From contig NZ_CP054492.1 in NCBI RefSeq assembly GCF_015265455.1, positions 1,364,001 to 1,428,000 on the forward strand: DNA of 64,000 nt, given 5' to 3'. How positions within the stretch are numbered: position 1 is the stretch's first letter; each line of letters begins with the position of its first letter. This DNA is from Candidatus Sulfurimonas baltica (GTDB lineage: Bacteria; Campylobacterota; Campylobacteria; Campylobacterales; Sulfurimonadaceae). The notes beneath the pieces are model-generated. The model saw only the letters and a list, made by a program, of their open reading frames with translations. It was not told where the DNA came from and made no database searches. This document shows, one piece after another, positions 1 to 8,266 of this stretch. The position numbers and the translations under genes were made by a program.

Positions 1-508
1 CATATATAAAGACTAAAAGAATAATCCCTATAATGTCATCAATAACAGCCGCACCAATAACAATTTGCGCTATATTAGTCTTTTCCATATGTATATCTTT
101 TAAAACTCTAAGGGTTATACCTATGCTTGTGGCTGTAAGTGTCCCACCGATAAACAATGATATGTCAAATGACAATCCAAAAATATAATAAGCTATTAAC
201 AAACCAAAGCTAAAGGGCAGTATAACACCGAGTATAGCAACAACAAGAGATTTGGTTCCTGCATTTTTCAATCTCGTGAAGTCGGTCTCTATCCCCACTT
301 CAAAAAGAAGTAAAATAATTCCAATCTCTGCTAATATCTTCAATATTTCATTAGGCTCTACTATACCTAAAATTGATGAGCCTAAAAGTACTCCTGCAAA
401 CAGTTCACCAAGAACTGACGGTACTCCAAATCTAGCAAAGATTTCGCCCAATACTCTTGCAACTATTAATATTAAAAAAAGTGTTAAAAAAAAGTCATGT
501 GCTTCCAT
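1..508 (-). CDS. CPA2-family cation:proton antiporter (KefB/NapA type), 3' part cut by window edge
   Basis: The minus strand reads open from an ATG at 508 to the window edge (169 codons, no stop). The translation starts MEAHDFFLTLFLILIVAR and contains the hallmarks of monovalent cation:proton antiporter-2 proteins: a GVPSVLGELFAGVLLG segment, a LLLFEVGIETD segment and repeated hydrophobic helices. These proteins exchange Na+ or K+ for protons across the inner membrane. It is divergent from coaBC, with about 190 bp between the two starts. The C-terminal part of the transporter and any RCK/TrkA domain lie outside the window, so ion preference and subtype cannot be judged. Confidence 0.85.
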   Translation of the reverse strand, partial: MEAHDFFLTLFLILIVARVLGEIFARFGVPSVLGELFAGVLLGSSILGIVEPNEILKILAEIGIILLLFEVGIETDFTRLKNAGTKSLVVAILGVILPFSFGLLIAYYIFGLSFDISLFIGGTLTATSIGITLRVLKDIHMEKTNIAQIVIGAAVIDDIIGIILLVFIY

Positions 509-699
509 AAAAATCATTATACTATTTTTTTAATACTTAACTAAAATAATTTAAAAAAAATAACAAAATACAATGATAGATGATTATATAGTTTTAAGTT
601 AAACATCTTAAAGGTTTTCCTGCTAAAATATAACTCAAATAAACATATAAGAAACATTATTATACAAACTACAATTATTTAAAAAAACCGAGGTAAACC

Positions 700-1974
700 A
701 TGCTTATTCCAACAGATTTATTAAAAGGTAAAAAGATACTCCTAGGAGTTACGGGCTCAATTGCAGTCTATAAATCACCTGAACTTGTTAGACTTTTTGT
801 TAAGGCCGGCGCGGATGTAAAAGTTGTAATGAGTGAAGCTGCCAAAAAATTTATAACTCCCCTCACTTTTGAAACTCTCACCTCAAACCAAGTGCTTGAT
901 GACACAAATGAATCTTGGGTGAATGACCATAACCATATTAAGGCTGGGGAGTGGGCAGATTTATTTGTAATAGCGCCCTGCTCTGCCAATACAATTGCGA
1001 AACTGGCAAATGCTATAGCCGACAATATGCTTTTACAGACTGCTTTGGCATACCCACATGTAAAGATTATAGCACCCTCTGCGAACACAAATATGCTTGA
1101 AAATCCAATTACAAAAGCTAACCTTAAAATGTTGGCTATAGCCTCTTATGAGCTTGTAGATACCCAGACTAAAGAGCTTGCATGTAAAGCAGTTGGAAAT
1201 GGAGCTATGGCTGAACCTATAAATATATTTTGGCACTGCGCAAGAGCTATGCTTAAAGATGATTTTTGGAGCGATAGAAGAGTTATAGTTACAGGTGGCG
1301 GAACTGTAGAAAAGATTGATGATGTACGGTACATCTCTAACTACTCAAGTGGTAAAATGGCTTCATCTCTAGCTACGGCACTCTACTGCAAAGGGGCAGA
1401 TGTCAATTTAATCTCAACTAAATTTGAAGACAATCTGCCAAAAGATCTCCATACTATTGATGTTCAAAGTTCAGATGAAATGCTTGAGTATTTAAGTGAC
1501 TCTATACGCATTGCAAAAAAAGGGAAATTATCAAAGGCCTCACTTATGAGTGATGATAAAATTCGTCTTATACAGAAAAAACCATACCTTTTTATGGCGG
1601 CGGCTGTCAGTGACTATGTACCTGCTTACGCTCAGGAGGGAAAACTGAAAAAAGAGACCTTAGGTGATGAGTGGGAACTCAAACTTAAACAAAATATTGA
1701 TATATTAAATTCTATTGATAAAACAGATATAACCACTATTGCTTTTAAGGCTGAAATGGACTCAAACAACGCAATTAAAAATGCTTCAAATATGATTGAC
1801 AATAAAAGCGTTGATGCAGTTTGTCTAAATATCTTAAAAGACTCATCTAGCTTTGGGACTGACACTAACAAGGTTGATTTTATTCTTCCAGACAAGATAG
1901 AGTCAATCCCTCTCTCTGATAAACTTAGTGTTGCGTTTAATATTTTAGAACACGCAAAAAGTATGCACAAATAA
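700..1974 (+). CDS. coaBC: Bifunctional phosphopantothenoylcysteine decarboxylase / phosphopantothenate-cysteine ligase
   Basis: Two steps of coenzyme A synthesis: ligation of cysteine to 4'-phosphopantothenate (CoaB) and decarboxylation to 4'-phosphopantetheine (CoaC), in the cytoplasm. The 424 residues match the usual length. The N-terminal flavoprotein half shows GSIAVYKSPELV, the PCSANT motif and a PSANTNM segment; a degenerate substrate clamp (GNGAMAEP) follows, then the CoaB half with VTGGGTVEKIDDVRYISNYSSG. The ATG at 700 is preceded by a GAGGT ribosome site. It heads a tightly packed run of genes ending with truA (small gaps or overlaps throughout), probably one transcript. Confidence 0.95.
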   Translation: MLIPTDLLKGKKILLGVTGSIAVYKSPELVRLFVKAGADVKVVMSEAAKKFITPLTFETLTSNQVLDDTNESWVNDHNHIKAGEWADLFVIAPCSANTIAKLANAIADNMLLQTALAYPHVKIIAPSANTNMLENPITKANLKMLAIASYELVDTQTKELACKAVGNGAMAEPINIFWHCARAMLKDDFWSDRRVIVTGGGTVEKIDDVRYISNYSSGKMASSLATALYCKGADVNLISTKFEDNLPKDLHTIDVQSSDEMLEYLSDSIRIAKKGKLSKASLMSDDKIRLIQKKPYLFMAAAVSDYVPAYAQEGKLKKETLGDEWELKLKQNIDILNSIDKTDITTIAFKAEMDSNNAIKNASNMIDNKSVDAVCLNILKDSSSFGTDTNKVDFILPDKIESIPLSDKLSVAFNILEHAKSMHK

Positions 1975-1981
1975 TTACCAA

Positions 1982-2728
1982 ATGAATATATCACAAATAG
2001 ACTCTTTGGTTAAGTTGATCAGCACAAATCCAAATGAGGCAAAAGCTCTTATAAAGCTAGTCTCTGTTGATATTTTAAAATCTTTAGGAGATGGTAAATA
2101 TAGTGTTTTGCTTGACAACAAAACACTTACAGCACAGAGTGACAAGCCACTCAGCGAAGGTGCAAAATATTGGTCTCAACTCACACAATCGAAAGATTCA
2201 ACACCACAACTATCTCAACTCTTAAAACATCCTGCATTACTTAAAAATATGCAACACACAAATTTGGAATATTCGCTGAAAGATTTAAGAACTGTTCTCT
2301 CATCTGCGAAACCGGAAAATACTCTTAAGCAAAACTTACTTGAACATTTAAGCGTTGCATCGACTAAAGAGGAATTTTCAAGCACATCTGCCCTTTTACT
2401 CTCTTTGCACAATCAGACTGTGACAATTCCACTCAATTATCATGGCTATTTTTCTGTTTTACAATTTAAAAAAAGGTACAATAAGAAAACTAAGAAGAGT
2501 CAAATAAACTTTTATGCGGCACTTGAACTTTTGGGACCTATTTCAGGTATTATTTCACTTGAAAATGGCGGAGTTAGCATTGAGCTAAATGTTGCTTTTG
2601 ATAAAACTAAACAATTTTTGGAAAATGATATGAAAAACCTCTCTTATGATGTAGACATCTCTGTTGTAAATATTATAGAGCCTCTTTATATTGCTAATCT
2701 TAACTCTCTTTTGGACCTTTGCATATGA
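1982..2728 (+). CDS. Conserved hypothetical protein with a FliK-like C-terminal region
   Basis: 248 residues, no signal peptide or membrane segment. The last ~90 residues (LGPISGIISLENGGVSIELN, then a stretch ending in LSYDVDISVVNI) have the beta-rich pattern of the C-terminal domain of flagellar hook-length control proteins (FliK), in which a short 'LG.v...l...g..v.v.f' motif is typical. The N-terminal half is low in complexity and polar, again FliK-like, but the protein is short and no flagellar gene is adjacent. It starts 7 nt after coaBC and ends in an ATGA overlap with uppS, so it is translated with them. The function is uncertain. Confidence 0.7.
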   Translation: MNISQIDSLVKLISTNPNEAKALIKLVSVDILKSLGDGKYSVLLDNKTLTAQSDKPLSEGAKYWSQLTQSKDSTPQLSQLLKHPALLKNMQHTNLEYSLKDLRTVLSSAKPENTLKQNLLEHLSVASTKEEFSSTSALLLSLHNQTVTIPLNYHGYFSVLQFKKRYNKKTKKSQINFYAALELLGPISGIISLENGGVSIELNVAFDKTKQFLENDMKNLSYDVDISVVNIIEPLYIANLNSLLDLCI

Positions 2729-3402
2729 ATAAAGCAAGACATATTGCAATTGTTATGGATGGCAATGGCAGATGGGCAGAGCTAAAAGGTAAAAAAAGAG
2801 TTAAAGGTCATGAAGCTGGAGCAAATGTTGTTAAAGAGATTACAGCATTTTGTTCTGAAAATAAAGATATTGAGAGATTAACGCTTTATGCTTTTTCAAC
2901 AGAAAATTGGAAAAGACCCAGGCTAGAGGTTGAGTTTTTAATGAAGCTGTTAGAAACATATCTAAAAAATGAGCTTTCTGCTTATCTAAAGAACAATGTG
3001 CGGTTTGAGCCTATTGGTGACACCAGAGCTTTTTCAAAATCTCTGCAAAAAACAATAAAAGACGTTCAAGAAAAAACTTCACATTGTGACGGCTTGGTTC
3101 AATCACTTGCGCTTAACTATGGGGCTCAAGATGAGATATTAAGAGCCGTTAATAAAATTAAAAACTGTGAAGATGATATTACAGAAGCAATGCTCTTCAA
3201 TGCACTTGACTGTAAGCACGATGTAGATTTACTTATTCGCACAGGCGGAGACCATAGATTATCTAACTTTCTACTTTGGCAAGCGGCATATGCTGAGCTA
3301 TTTTTCACAGATATTCTTTGGCCTGATTTTACAATAGATGATTTACAAAAAATAATTAAAGATTTTACAAAAATTGAGAGACGCTTTGGAGGCTTAAAAT
3401 AA
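2725..3402 (+). CDS. uppS: Undecaprenyl diphosphate synthase
   Basis: Condenses isoprenyl units onto farnesyl diphosphate to make the C55 lipid carrier for peptidoglycan and other glycans. The product begins MNKARHIAIVMDGNGRWA, with the catalytic Asp and diphosphate-binding Gly-Asn-Gly-Arg of cis-prenyltransferases, and ends with RTGGDHRLSNFLLWQAAYAE and the C-terminal RFGG. The ATG at 2725 overlaps the stop of the preceding gene (ATGA); a TTG two codons upstream is possible but unneeded. Its stop overlaps the start of the next gene (TAATG). At about 225 residues it is near the family norm. Confidence 0.95.
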   Translation: MNKARHIAIVMDGNGRWAELKGKKRVKGHEAGANVVKEITAFCSENKDIERLTLYAFSTENWKRPRLEVEFLMKLLETYLKNELSAYLKNNVRFEPIGDTRAFSKSLQKTIKDVQEKTSHCDGLVQSLALNYGAQDEILRAVNKIKNCEDDITEAMLFNALDCKHDVDLLIRTGGDHRLSNFLLWQAAYAELFFTDILWPDFTIDDLQKIIKDFTKIERRFGGLK

Positions 3403-4217
3403 TGGAACTAACTATTTCTTTTATATTCGGTGTGCTATTTGGTTCGTTTTTAAATGTAATCATATTACGAATTCCCAAGGATGAGAGCATAATTTTTGGT
3501 GGCTCCCACTGCACAACATGTGGAAACAACTTGAAACCTTGGCACAATATACCAATATTTTCTTGGTTGTTCTTAAGAGGAAAATGCTCTTTTTGCTCTG
3601 CTAAGATATCGGTTCAGTATCCTATTGTAGAACTGATATCTGGATTGATATTTTTATTGCTTGTAAACAAGTTTGGTTTTAGCACTCCTGTTGTTTTTAT
3701 AGCACTCAGTTTCTTTATGCTTTTATCTCTCTCTATGATTGATTTAAAGTATAAGATGGTTCCAGATTCGCTAAATCTTTTGGCTATGTTTTTTGCAATA
3801 ATCGGTGCATGGAGCTTACACGGAGTTTTCACAAACTTTCAGAATGCTCTTCTTTTTGCCGGTGGATTTACTCTTTTGAGGTTTGCTCTATCTTACCACC
3901 TAACATCATCTGCACATAGATATGCAAAAAAAACTATAACACCTTGGACAAAAAACTATCACACATACCCATTTATAGAAGCTATGGGAGAAGGTGACAT
4001 AATGGTTGGAGCAACAATGGGTGCACTTCTTGGAATAAAACTAACACTTGCAGCTATATTTCTTTCAGCCATCTTAGCACTTCCTATTATGATATTTCTT
4101 GTAAACAGATATGGGCAAGGTCAAACAGTCCCTTTTGTCCCTTTTTTGGTTTTATCGACATTTTTAGTTTACATATTTGACAGCTCTGTATTAACATATA
4201 TTGAGGCTCTTTACTAA
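3402..4217 (+). CDS. Type IV prepilin peptidase / N-methyltransferase (PilD family)
   Basis: Membrane aspartyl protease that cleaves and methylates type IV pilin-like precursors. Visible features are the N-terminal two-pair cysteine zinc site (CTTCG and CSFCS, residues about 37-40 and 63-66), the first catalytic Asp in SMIDLKYKMVPD, and the GxGD motif as GEGD in MGEGDIMVGA. About seven hydrophobic segments and 271 residues fit full-length PilD with both protease and methylase parts. The start overlaps uppS by one base and the stop overlaps the next start, so it is in the same transcript. No pilin genes are in view. Confidence 0.92.
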   Translation: MELTISFIFGVLFGSFLNVIILRIPKDESIIFGGSHCTTCGNNLKPWHNIPIFSWLFLRGKCSFCSAKISVQYPIVELISGLIFLLLVNKFGFSTPVVFIALSFFMLLSLSMIDLKYKMVPDSLNLLAMFFAIIGAWSLHGVFTNFQNALLFAGGFTLLRFALSYHLTSSAHRYAKKTITPWTKNYHTYPFIEAMGEGDIMVGATMGALLGIKLTLAAIFLSAILALPIMIFLVNRYGQGQTVPFVPFLVLSTFLVYIFDSSVLTYIEALY

Positions 4218-5230
4218 TGCATGAACTAAAAAAATATATAAGAGACTCTTTATCTGTTATATTTTTATCTATTTTTATCCCTCTTTTTGCCATAGCTTCT
4301 GTAGTTTTTCTTATAAAGTTGGCTACATATACAGCTGTTATACAGCTGTCAATATGGGAGATGACAAAACTCTTTTTTTTCATAATCCCTGAACTGCTGT
4401 TTTATTCGCTTCCTATCTCTTTTTTTATAGCCGCTACCTTAACCCTGTTTAAACTCTCAAATGACAATGAGATTGTTGTGCTGTTTGCACTCGGCATAGA
4501 GCCTAAGTTTATACTAAAAACATTGCTAAAACCTGCAGCTATGCTATGTATTATTCTTTTATTTAATTTTTTCGTACTTTTTCCACATGCCAAAGTTCTA
4601 TCAAAAAACTTTATTTCATATAAGACAAGTGAAGCAAAATTCAATCTCTCAGCTTCGGAATTTGGTCATAAATTTGGTGAATGGCTACTCTATATTGGAA
4701 GCGATAACGGGGATGAAAGCTACTCTGATGTTATTTTATTTAATAAAAAACAAAATGAAGAGGTTTTAATAGGGGCAAAAAAAGCAGAAATTATTAATGA
4801 CTCTGGAATTTTGCGATTAAAACTGAGCGATGGGGAGGGTTACAGCTATTCGAAAGATAAGTTTACACAAATAGACTTTCAAACAATGTTTATTAACGAT
4901 ACAATGAAAACGAATGTTCTAGATTATAAAAAACCTGTTGAGTACTGGCTTCAAAGTGGTGCTGGTTACAAAAAAATATTTATAATAAATATTTTACTTA
5001 GTCTCTTTCCTTTGATAAGCCTGTTTTTGGTTGCAAGCATAGGAATTGTACATGTAAGACATCAAAAAGGGAAAATATATCTATACTTATTTTTGGGAAT
5101 TTTAGTTTATGATGTTCTTGCTTTTGGGTTGCAGGGTAAATTTTCATACTATACTATTCCATTGTTTATTACCGCTTGGCTAGCTGCAACATATTTCATC
5201 TACAGAAAAACGATTGTTGCAAAGTTTTAG
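4217..5230 (+). CDS. LptF/LptG-family lipopolysaccharide export permease
   Basis: 337 residues with three N-terminal membrane helices, a periplasmic middle domain (about residues 125-255) and three C-terminal helices, the layout of the YjgP/YjgQ permeases that pull lipopolysaccharide out of the inner membrane with the ATPase LptB. The first part (PELLFYSLPISFFIAATLTL, then a segment with LFALGIEP) is the recognisable conserved loop. Which of LptF or LptG it is cannot be told from this gene alone. It follows prepilin peptidase with a one-base overlap and is separated from truA by 6 bp. Confidence 0.88.
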   Translation: MHELKKYIRDSLSVIFLSIFIPLFAIASVVFLIKLATYTAVIQLSIWEMTKLFFFIIPELLFYSLPISFFIAATLTLFKLSNDNEIVVLFALGIEPKFILKTLLKPAAMLCIILLFNFFVLFPHAKVLSKNFISYKTSEAKFNLSASEFGHKFGEWLLYIGSDNGDESYSDVILFNKKQNEEVLIGAKKAEIINDSGILRLKLSDGEGYSYSKDKFTQIDFQTMFINDTMKTNVLDYKKPVEYWLQSGAGYKKIFIINILLSLFPLISLFLVASIGIVHVRHQKGKIYLYLFLGILVYDVLAFGLQGKFSYYTIPLFITAWLAATYFIYRKTIVAKF

Positions 5231-5236
5231 TGTTTT

Positions 5237-5947
5237 ATGAGATGTGCTTTAACAATAGCCTATGACGGCACAAATTTTCTAGGTTCACAGACACAAAAAA
5301 GCTCTCCAAACACCATACTTGGAAATCTGGAACATGTACTTCACAAACTACATGTAGATTCAAAGATTATAGCCAGCGGAAGAACAGACAGAGGTGTCCA
5401 TGCCACAGGTCAGGTTTGCCATGTTGATTTACCGGAGTTTTGGAATGACCTTGTAAAACTTAAAAAAGTTCTAAATGAGATGCTTCCAAACTCAATTGTT
5501 ATCAAACATATAAAAGAGGTTGAGAGTGAGTTTCATGCCAGATATAGTGCTAAAAAAAGAGTTTATAGATACCTGATAAAACAAGGCGATAGCAATCCTT
5601 TTGAGGGTAACTATGTTACATTTGTTGATTCTATAGATTTCAATAGTGTTGAGAAAAATATAAAGCTCTTTAGAGGTGAATTTGACTTTAAATATTTTAT
5701 GAAAACAGGAAGTGATGTAAACTCTACATGTAGGACTATTTACAGAGCGTTTGCTTATAAGCATAAAGGGTATATAGTCCTACATTTCGAAGGAAACGGC
5801 TTTTTAAGAAGTCAGATAAGGCTTATTGTTGGAGCACTCCTTACACTAGATGCAGATAAGATTATTCAAAAGCTACAATGCGTAGAGAATCACAAGCTTA
5901 AACCTGCTAAATGCAATGGTCTTTATTTAGCCAAAATTAAATACTAA
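5237..5947 (+). CDS. truA: tRNA pseudouridine(38-40) synthase
   Basis: Isomerises uridines 38-40 of tRNA anticodon arms. The catalytic Asp is residue 51 in GRTDRGVHATGQV; the N-terminal AYDGTNFLGSQ and the late GFLRSQIRLIVGALL segments are also diagnostic. 236 residues, normal length. The ATG at 5237 is the only good start (the product begins MRCALTIAYDG). It closes the coaBC cluster and is convergent with the minus-strand ElyC-like gene, 5 bp away. Two copies of the palindrome CTACATGTAG lie inside it (5348-5357 and 5724-5733). Confidence 0.96.
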   Translation: MRCALTIAYDGTNFLGSQTQKSSPNTILGNLEHVLHKLHVDSKIIASGRTDRGVHATGQVCHVDLPEFWNDLVKLKKVLNEMLPNSIVIKHIKEVESEFHARYSAKKRVYRYLIKQGDSNPFEGNYVTFVDSIDFNSVEKNIKLFRGEFDFKYFMKTGSDVNSTCRTIYRAFAYKHKGYIVLHFEGNGFLRSQIRLIVGALLTLDADKIIQKLQCVENHKLKPAKCNGLYLAKIKY

Positions 5948-5952
5948 TATAT

Positions 5953-6690
5953 TTACTTTTTCAACATACTCCATAAAATTCCGAAATATTCATGCATGGC
6001 AATTTTTGAGTCATACAGGTTGTCAATGTCGGGTGGTGTAAAATACAGGTTAACATCTCTTTTATGAAAGTCAGTAGGTGCAGCAATTGGGTTTAAGCCA
6101 AGTGATTTAAAAAGCTTTACAGATCTAGGCATATGGCTTGCCGATGTTACAAGGACAAAAGCTTCATCTCCAATCAAACTTTTCGTAAAAATAGCCTCCT
6201 CCTTTGTATCTTTTGGTTTTGGATTTACTATAATATTTTCAGACTTAACACCCAGCGCAAGAGCCAAAGAGGCATTCATCTGGGCATTGGAAACATTTGT
6301 ATCCCCCTCATAACCTGTAAATATAAGTTTAGAATTTGGTGTTTGCAGATGGATTATAACACCCTCAAGCACTCGTTTACTTGCAACTTGTGATGATAAT
6401 GGCTGAGATTCATCTGTGTTATGTCCGCTTCCCAATACATGTATATATTTTATTTTTTCTTTATACCAATATTTTGGATATTGGTTTTCCAAATTTTTCA
6501 CTAAAAAGTTTGAAAACGGATGGTATGAAAAAAGGAGTAAAAGCCCAAGCGCAAAGCCTAGAAAAACTTTTGCAACTCTATACTTTGCATTAAACAAAAA
6601 ATAAAAGCCAATAGCAAAAGCTATAAGTATCATGCCAAAAGGCTCAACAAAAAAAGTTATAAACTTCTTTAAAAAAAATCCAAATTCCAT
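5953..6690 (-). CDS. ElyC/SanA/YdcF-family envelope protein (DUF218)
   Basis: 245 residues: two N-terminal membrane helices (about 5-60), then a DUF218 domain beginning IKYIHVLGSGHNTDES, with the acidic TKEEAIF patch and VTSASHMPRSVKLF that mark this family. ElyC of E. coli has the same two-helix layout and length and supports peptidoglycan and carrier-lipid metabolism at low temperature; that role is transferred by family and not shown here. It is directly downstream of the alpha/beta hydrolase gene on the same strand (one-base overlap), so the two are likely co-transcribed. Confidence 0.85.
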   Translation of the reverse strand: MEFGFFLKKFITFFVEPFGMILIAFAIGFYFLFNAKYRVAKVFLGFALGLLLLFSYHPFSNFLVKNLENQYPKYWYKEKIKYIHVLGSGHNTDESQPLSSQVASKRVLEGVIIHLQTPNSKLIFTGYEGDTNVSNAQMNASLALALGVKSENIIVNPKPKDTKEEAIFTKSLIGDEAFVLVTSASHMPRSVKLFKSLGLNPIAAPTDFHKRDVNLYFTPPDIDNLYDSKIAMHEYFGILWSMLKK

Positions 6691-7472
6691 TATTCCAACA
6701 CCTCATTTATATGTTTTGAGACTTCCTCATGCCAAAGAAGCTCTTTATGTGACAACCCTTCATACTCTTTGTAGAGTACCAAGTTTTTTACATATTGTTT
6801 TAAATTTCTTGTATTTTTTATATATGTTATTTCATCATCTTTGCTCGCAAAAACATAAGTCTTAGCATCTATTTTTGAGACTAATTTAGTTTTATCAAAT
6901 TTATATCTCAAAATCCATGGCATATTAAAACCGTACTTCTCTTTAACAAGTAAGGCAATAGAGTCAAACGGTCCAACCATAAACAGACCTGCAACACTCA
7001 TTTTACTCGCTACATAAGCAGCAACCAATGAGCCTATAGAGAAGCCTAAAACATAAAAATCACCATAATTTTTTTTAACTATTTGAGCTACTTTGAGAGA
7101 ATCATCTAAGAGATTTTTTTCATTAACAACTCCACCGCTTTTTCCGTAAGAGCGGTAGTTGAAGGTGATTATTCTTACATGTGGGAACAACAATGAGAGT
7201 CTTTTAATAAGACCTACGCTGTCGTGAGAGCGTCCTGCAAAAAAAAGAAGTGTCGAATTTATACTGGGGAGTTTTCTGTACAAACTTTTTGGCTCATAGA
7301 CAACACCCTCAAGCTCAACCCCATCATCTGTCTTAATACTAAGTATTTCAAAGTCATCGTCTAGCTCTTCTTCACGGTAGTAAGTTGGTGAAAACACCAT
7401 AAAGTACTGCCAATGGTAAAATACAAAAGCTAAAACACCAAACGTAAAAAGTAAAAATAGAGTATATATCAT
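6690..7472 (-). CDS. Membrane-anchored alpha/beta hydrolase (BEM46-like)
   Basis: 260 residues with an N-terminal membrane anchor (about 1-22) and an alpha/beta-hydrolase domain. The nucleophile elbow is GFSIGS, the acid is probably in FASKDDEIT and the His in GLSHKELLWHE, so the triad is complete. The order fits the BEM46/YfhR-type hydrolases of unknown substrate, usually facing the periplasm or membrane. It overlaps the start of the ElyC-like gene downstream. The AT-rich 60-bp gap upstream, shared with the divergent gene at 7532, must hold both promoters. Confidence 0.85.
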   Translation of the reverse strand: MIYTLFLLFTFGVLAFVFYHWQYFMVFSPTYYREEELDDDFEILSIKTDDGVELEGVVYEPKSLYRKLPSINSTLLFFAGRSHDSVGLIKRLSLLFPHVRIITFNYRSYGKSGGVVNEKNLLDDSLKVAQIVKKNYGDFYVLGFSIGSLVAAYVASKMSVAGLFMVGPFDSIALLVKEKYGFNMPWILRYKFDKTKLVSKIDAKTYVFASKDDEITYIKNTRNLKQYVKNLVLYKEYEGLSHKELLWHEEVSKHINEVLE

Positions 7473-7531
7473 TCGTAACCTTATTGAGCGGAATTATAGT
7501 ATAATTCGAATAATTATTATAGGACAATTAT

Positions 7532-8266
7532 ATGCAAGCATTTGGGAAATTTTCAAGAAAAATAGATTTAGAGTATATTGTAGAGCAGTACATTTACATT
7601 CAAGAGAGTGATGAGACAATCGATTCAGAACAATTAGAGCAGATGCTTAAACACAAACGTAAAACTGTTATTGGAACTATCTTTTTATACAATCCTACAA
7701 TAGCACCTATAGGGTATAAAGACAATGCAAGCTTAGATGGGCAAGGATATGAGTTTAAGGGTCAATTTGATGAGCTTGCATTTGATAAAAACTGTACTCT
7801 TTTCGCTTCGGCTATCAAAGATGGATACAGAGGCAAACTTATAGAGATCAAATATCTTTTCGGTCTTAACAAACCAAATATAGAACCAACACCTATATTA
7901 GAAGAGTTTGATGGTGATTTAGACAGATACACAAGCAATCAGCTAACTCGCTACGATAAAGAGCTTAACTATCAAGACTACCTCAATATTCGTCTTAGCG
8001 GCAAGTTTGTTTTCTTTGCTTCAGGAAACAAATATGACAGACATCACAAAAACATCATCGCCTATGCCAGAAATCTTTCTGCACAAGCTGCAAAACTTGG
8101 GAAACATATTGCGTTTATGTATGACAATAACCACGATGCTGCCGAGAGTCAAGAGGTTGCATATTTTTTACCGGCAATTGCAACTGGAAAACTTAGAGAC
8201 ATAAGGGCAAATTCATTCAAGAGAGCCTTTAAAACTAACCCTCCATCGATTGTGAAGACAAATTAA
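7532..8266 (+). CDS. Hypothetical protein
   Basis: 244 residues, soluble, no signal peptide or membrane helix. I do not recognise a family. The sequence is rich in aromatic residues and ends in a basic stretch (KRAFKTNPPSIVKTN). A TATAAT-like box lies about 25 bp upstream of the ATG, and the gene is divergent from the hydrolase pair. Its 3' end overlaps the 3' end of the histidine kinase gene by 32 bp (tail to tail). It is clearly protein-coding because the frame is long and uses regular low-G+C codons. Confidence 0.75.
   Translation: MQAFGKFSRKIDLEYIVEQYIYIQESDETIDSEQLEQMLKHKRKTVIGTIFLYNPTIAPIGYKDNASLDGQGYEFKGQFDELAFDKNCTLFASAIKDGYRGKLIEIKYLFGLNKPNIEPTPILEEFDGDLDRYTSNQLTRYDKELNYQDYLNIRLSGKFVFFASGNKYDRHHKNIIAYARNLSAQAAKLGKHIAFMYDNNHDAAESQEVAYFLPAIATGKLRDIRANSFKRAFKTNPPSIVKTN

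Noticed and set aside
252-533. Plus-strand frame of 93 codons at the window start
   Set aside because: It lies opposite the antiporter gene, whose translation has clear family motifs; the plus frame has no ribosome site and an odd composition.
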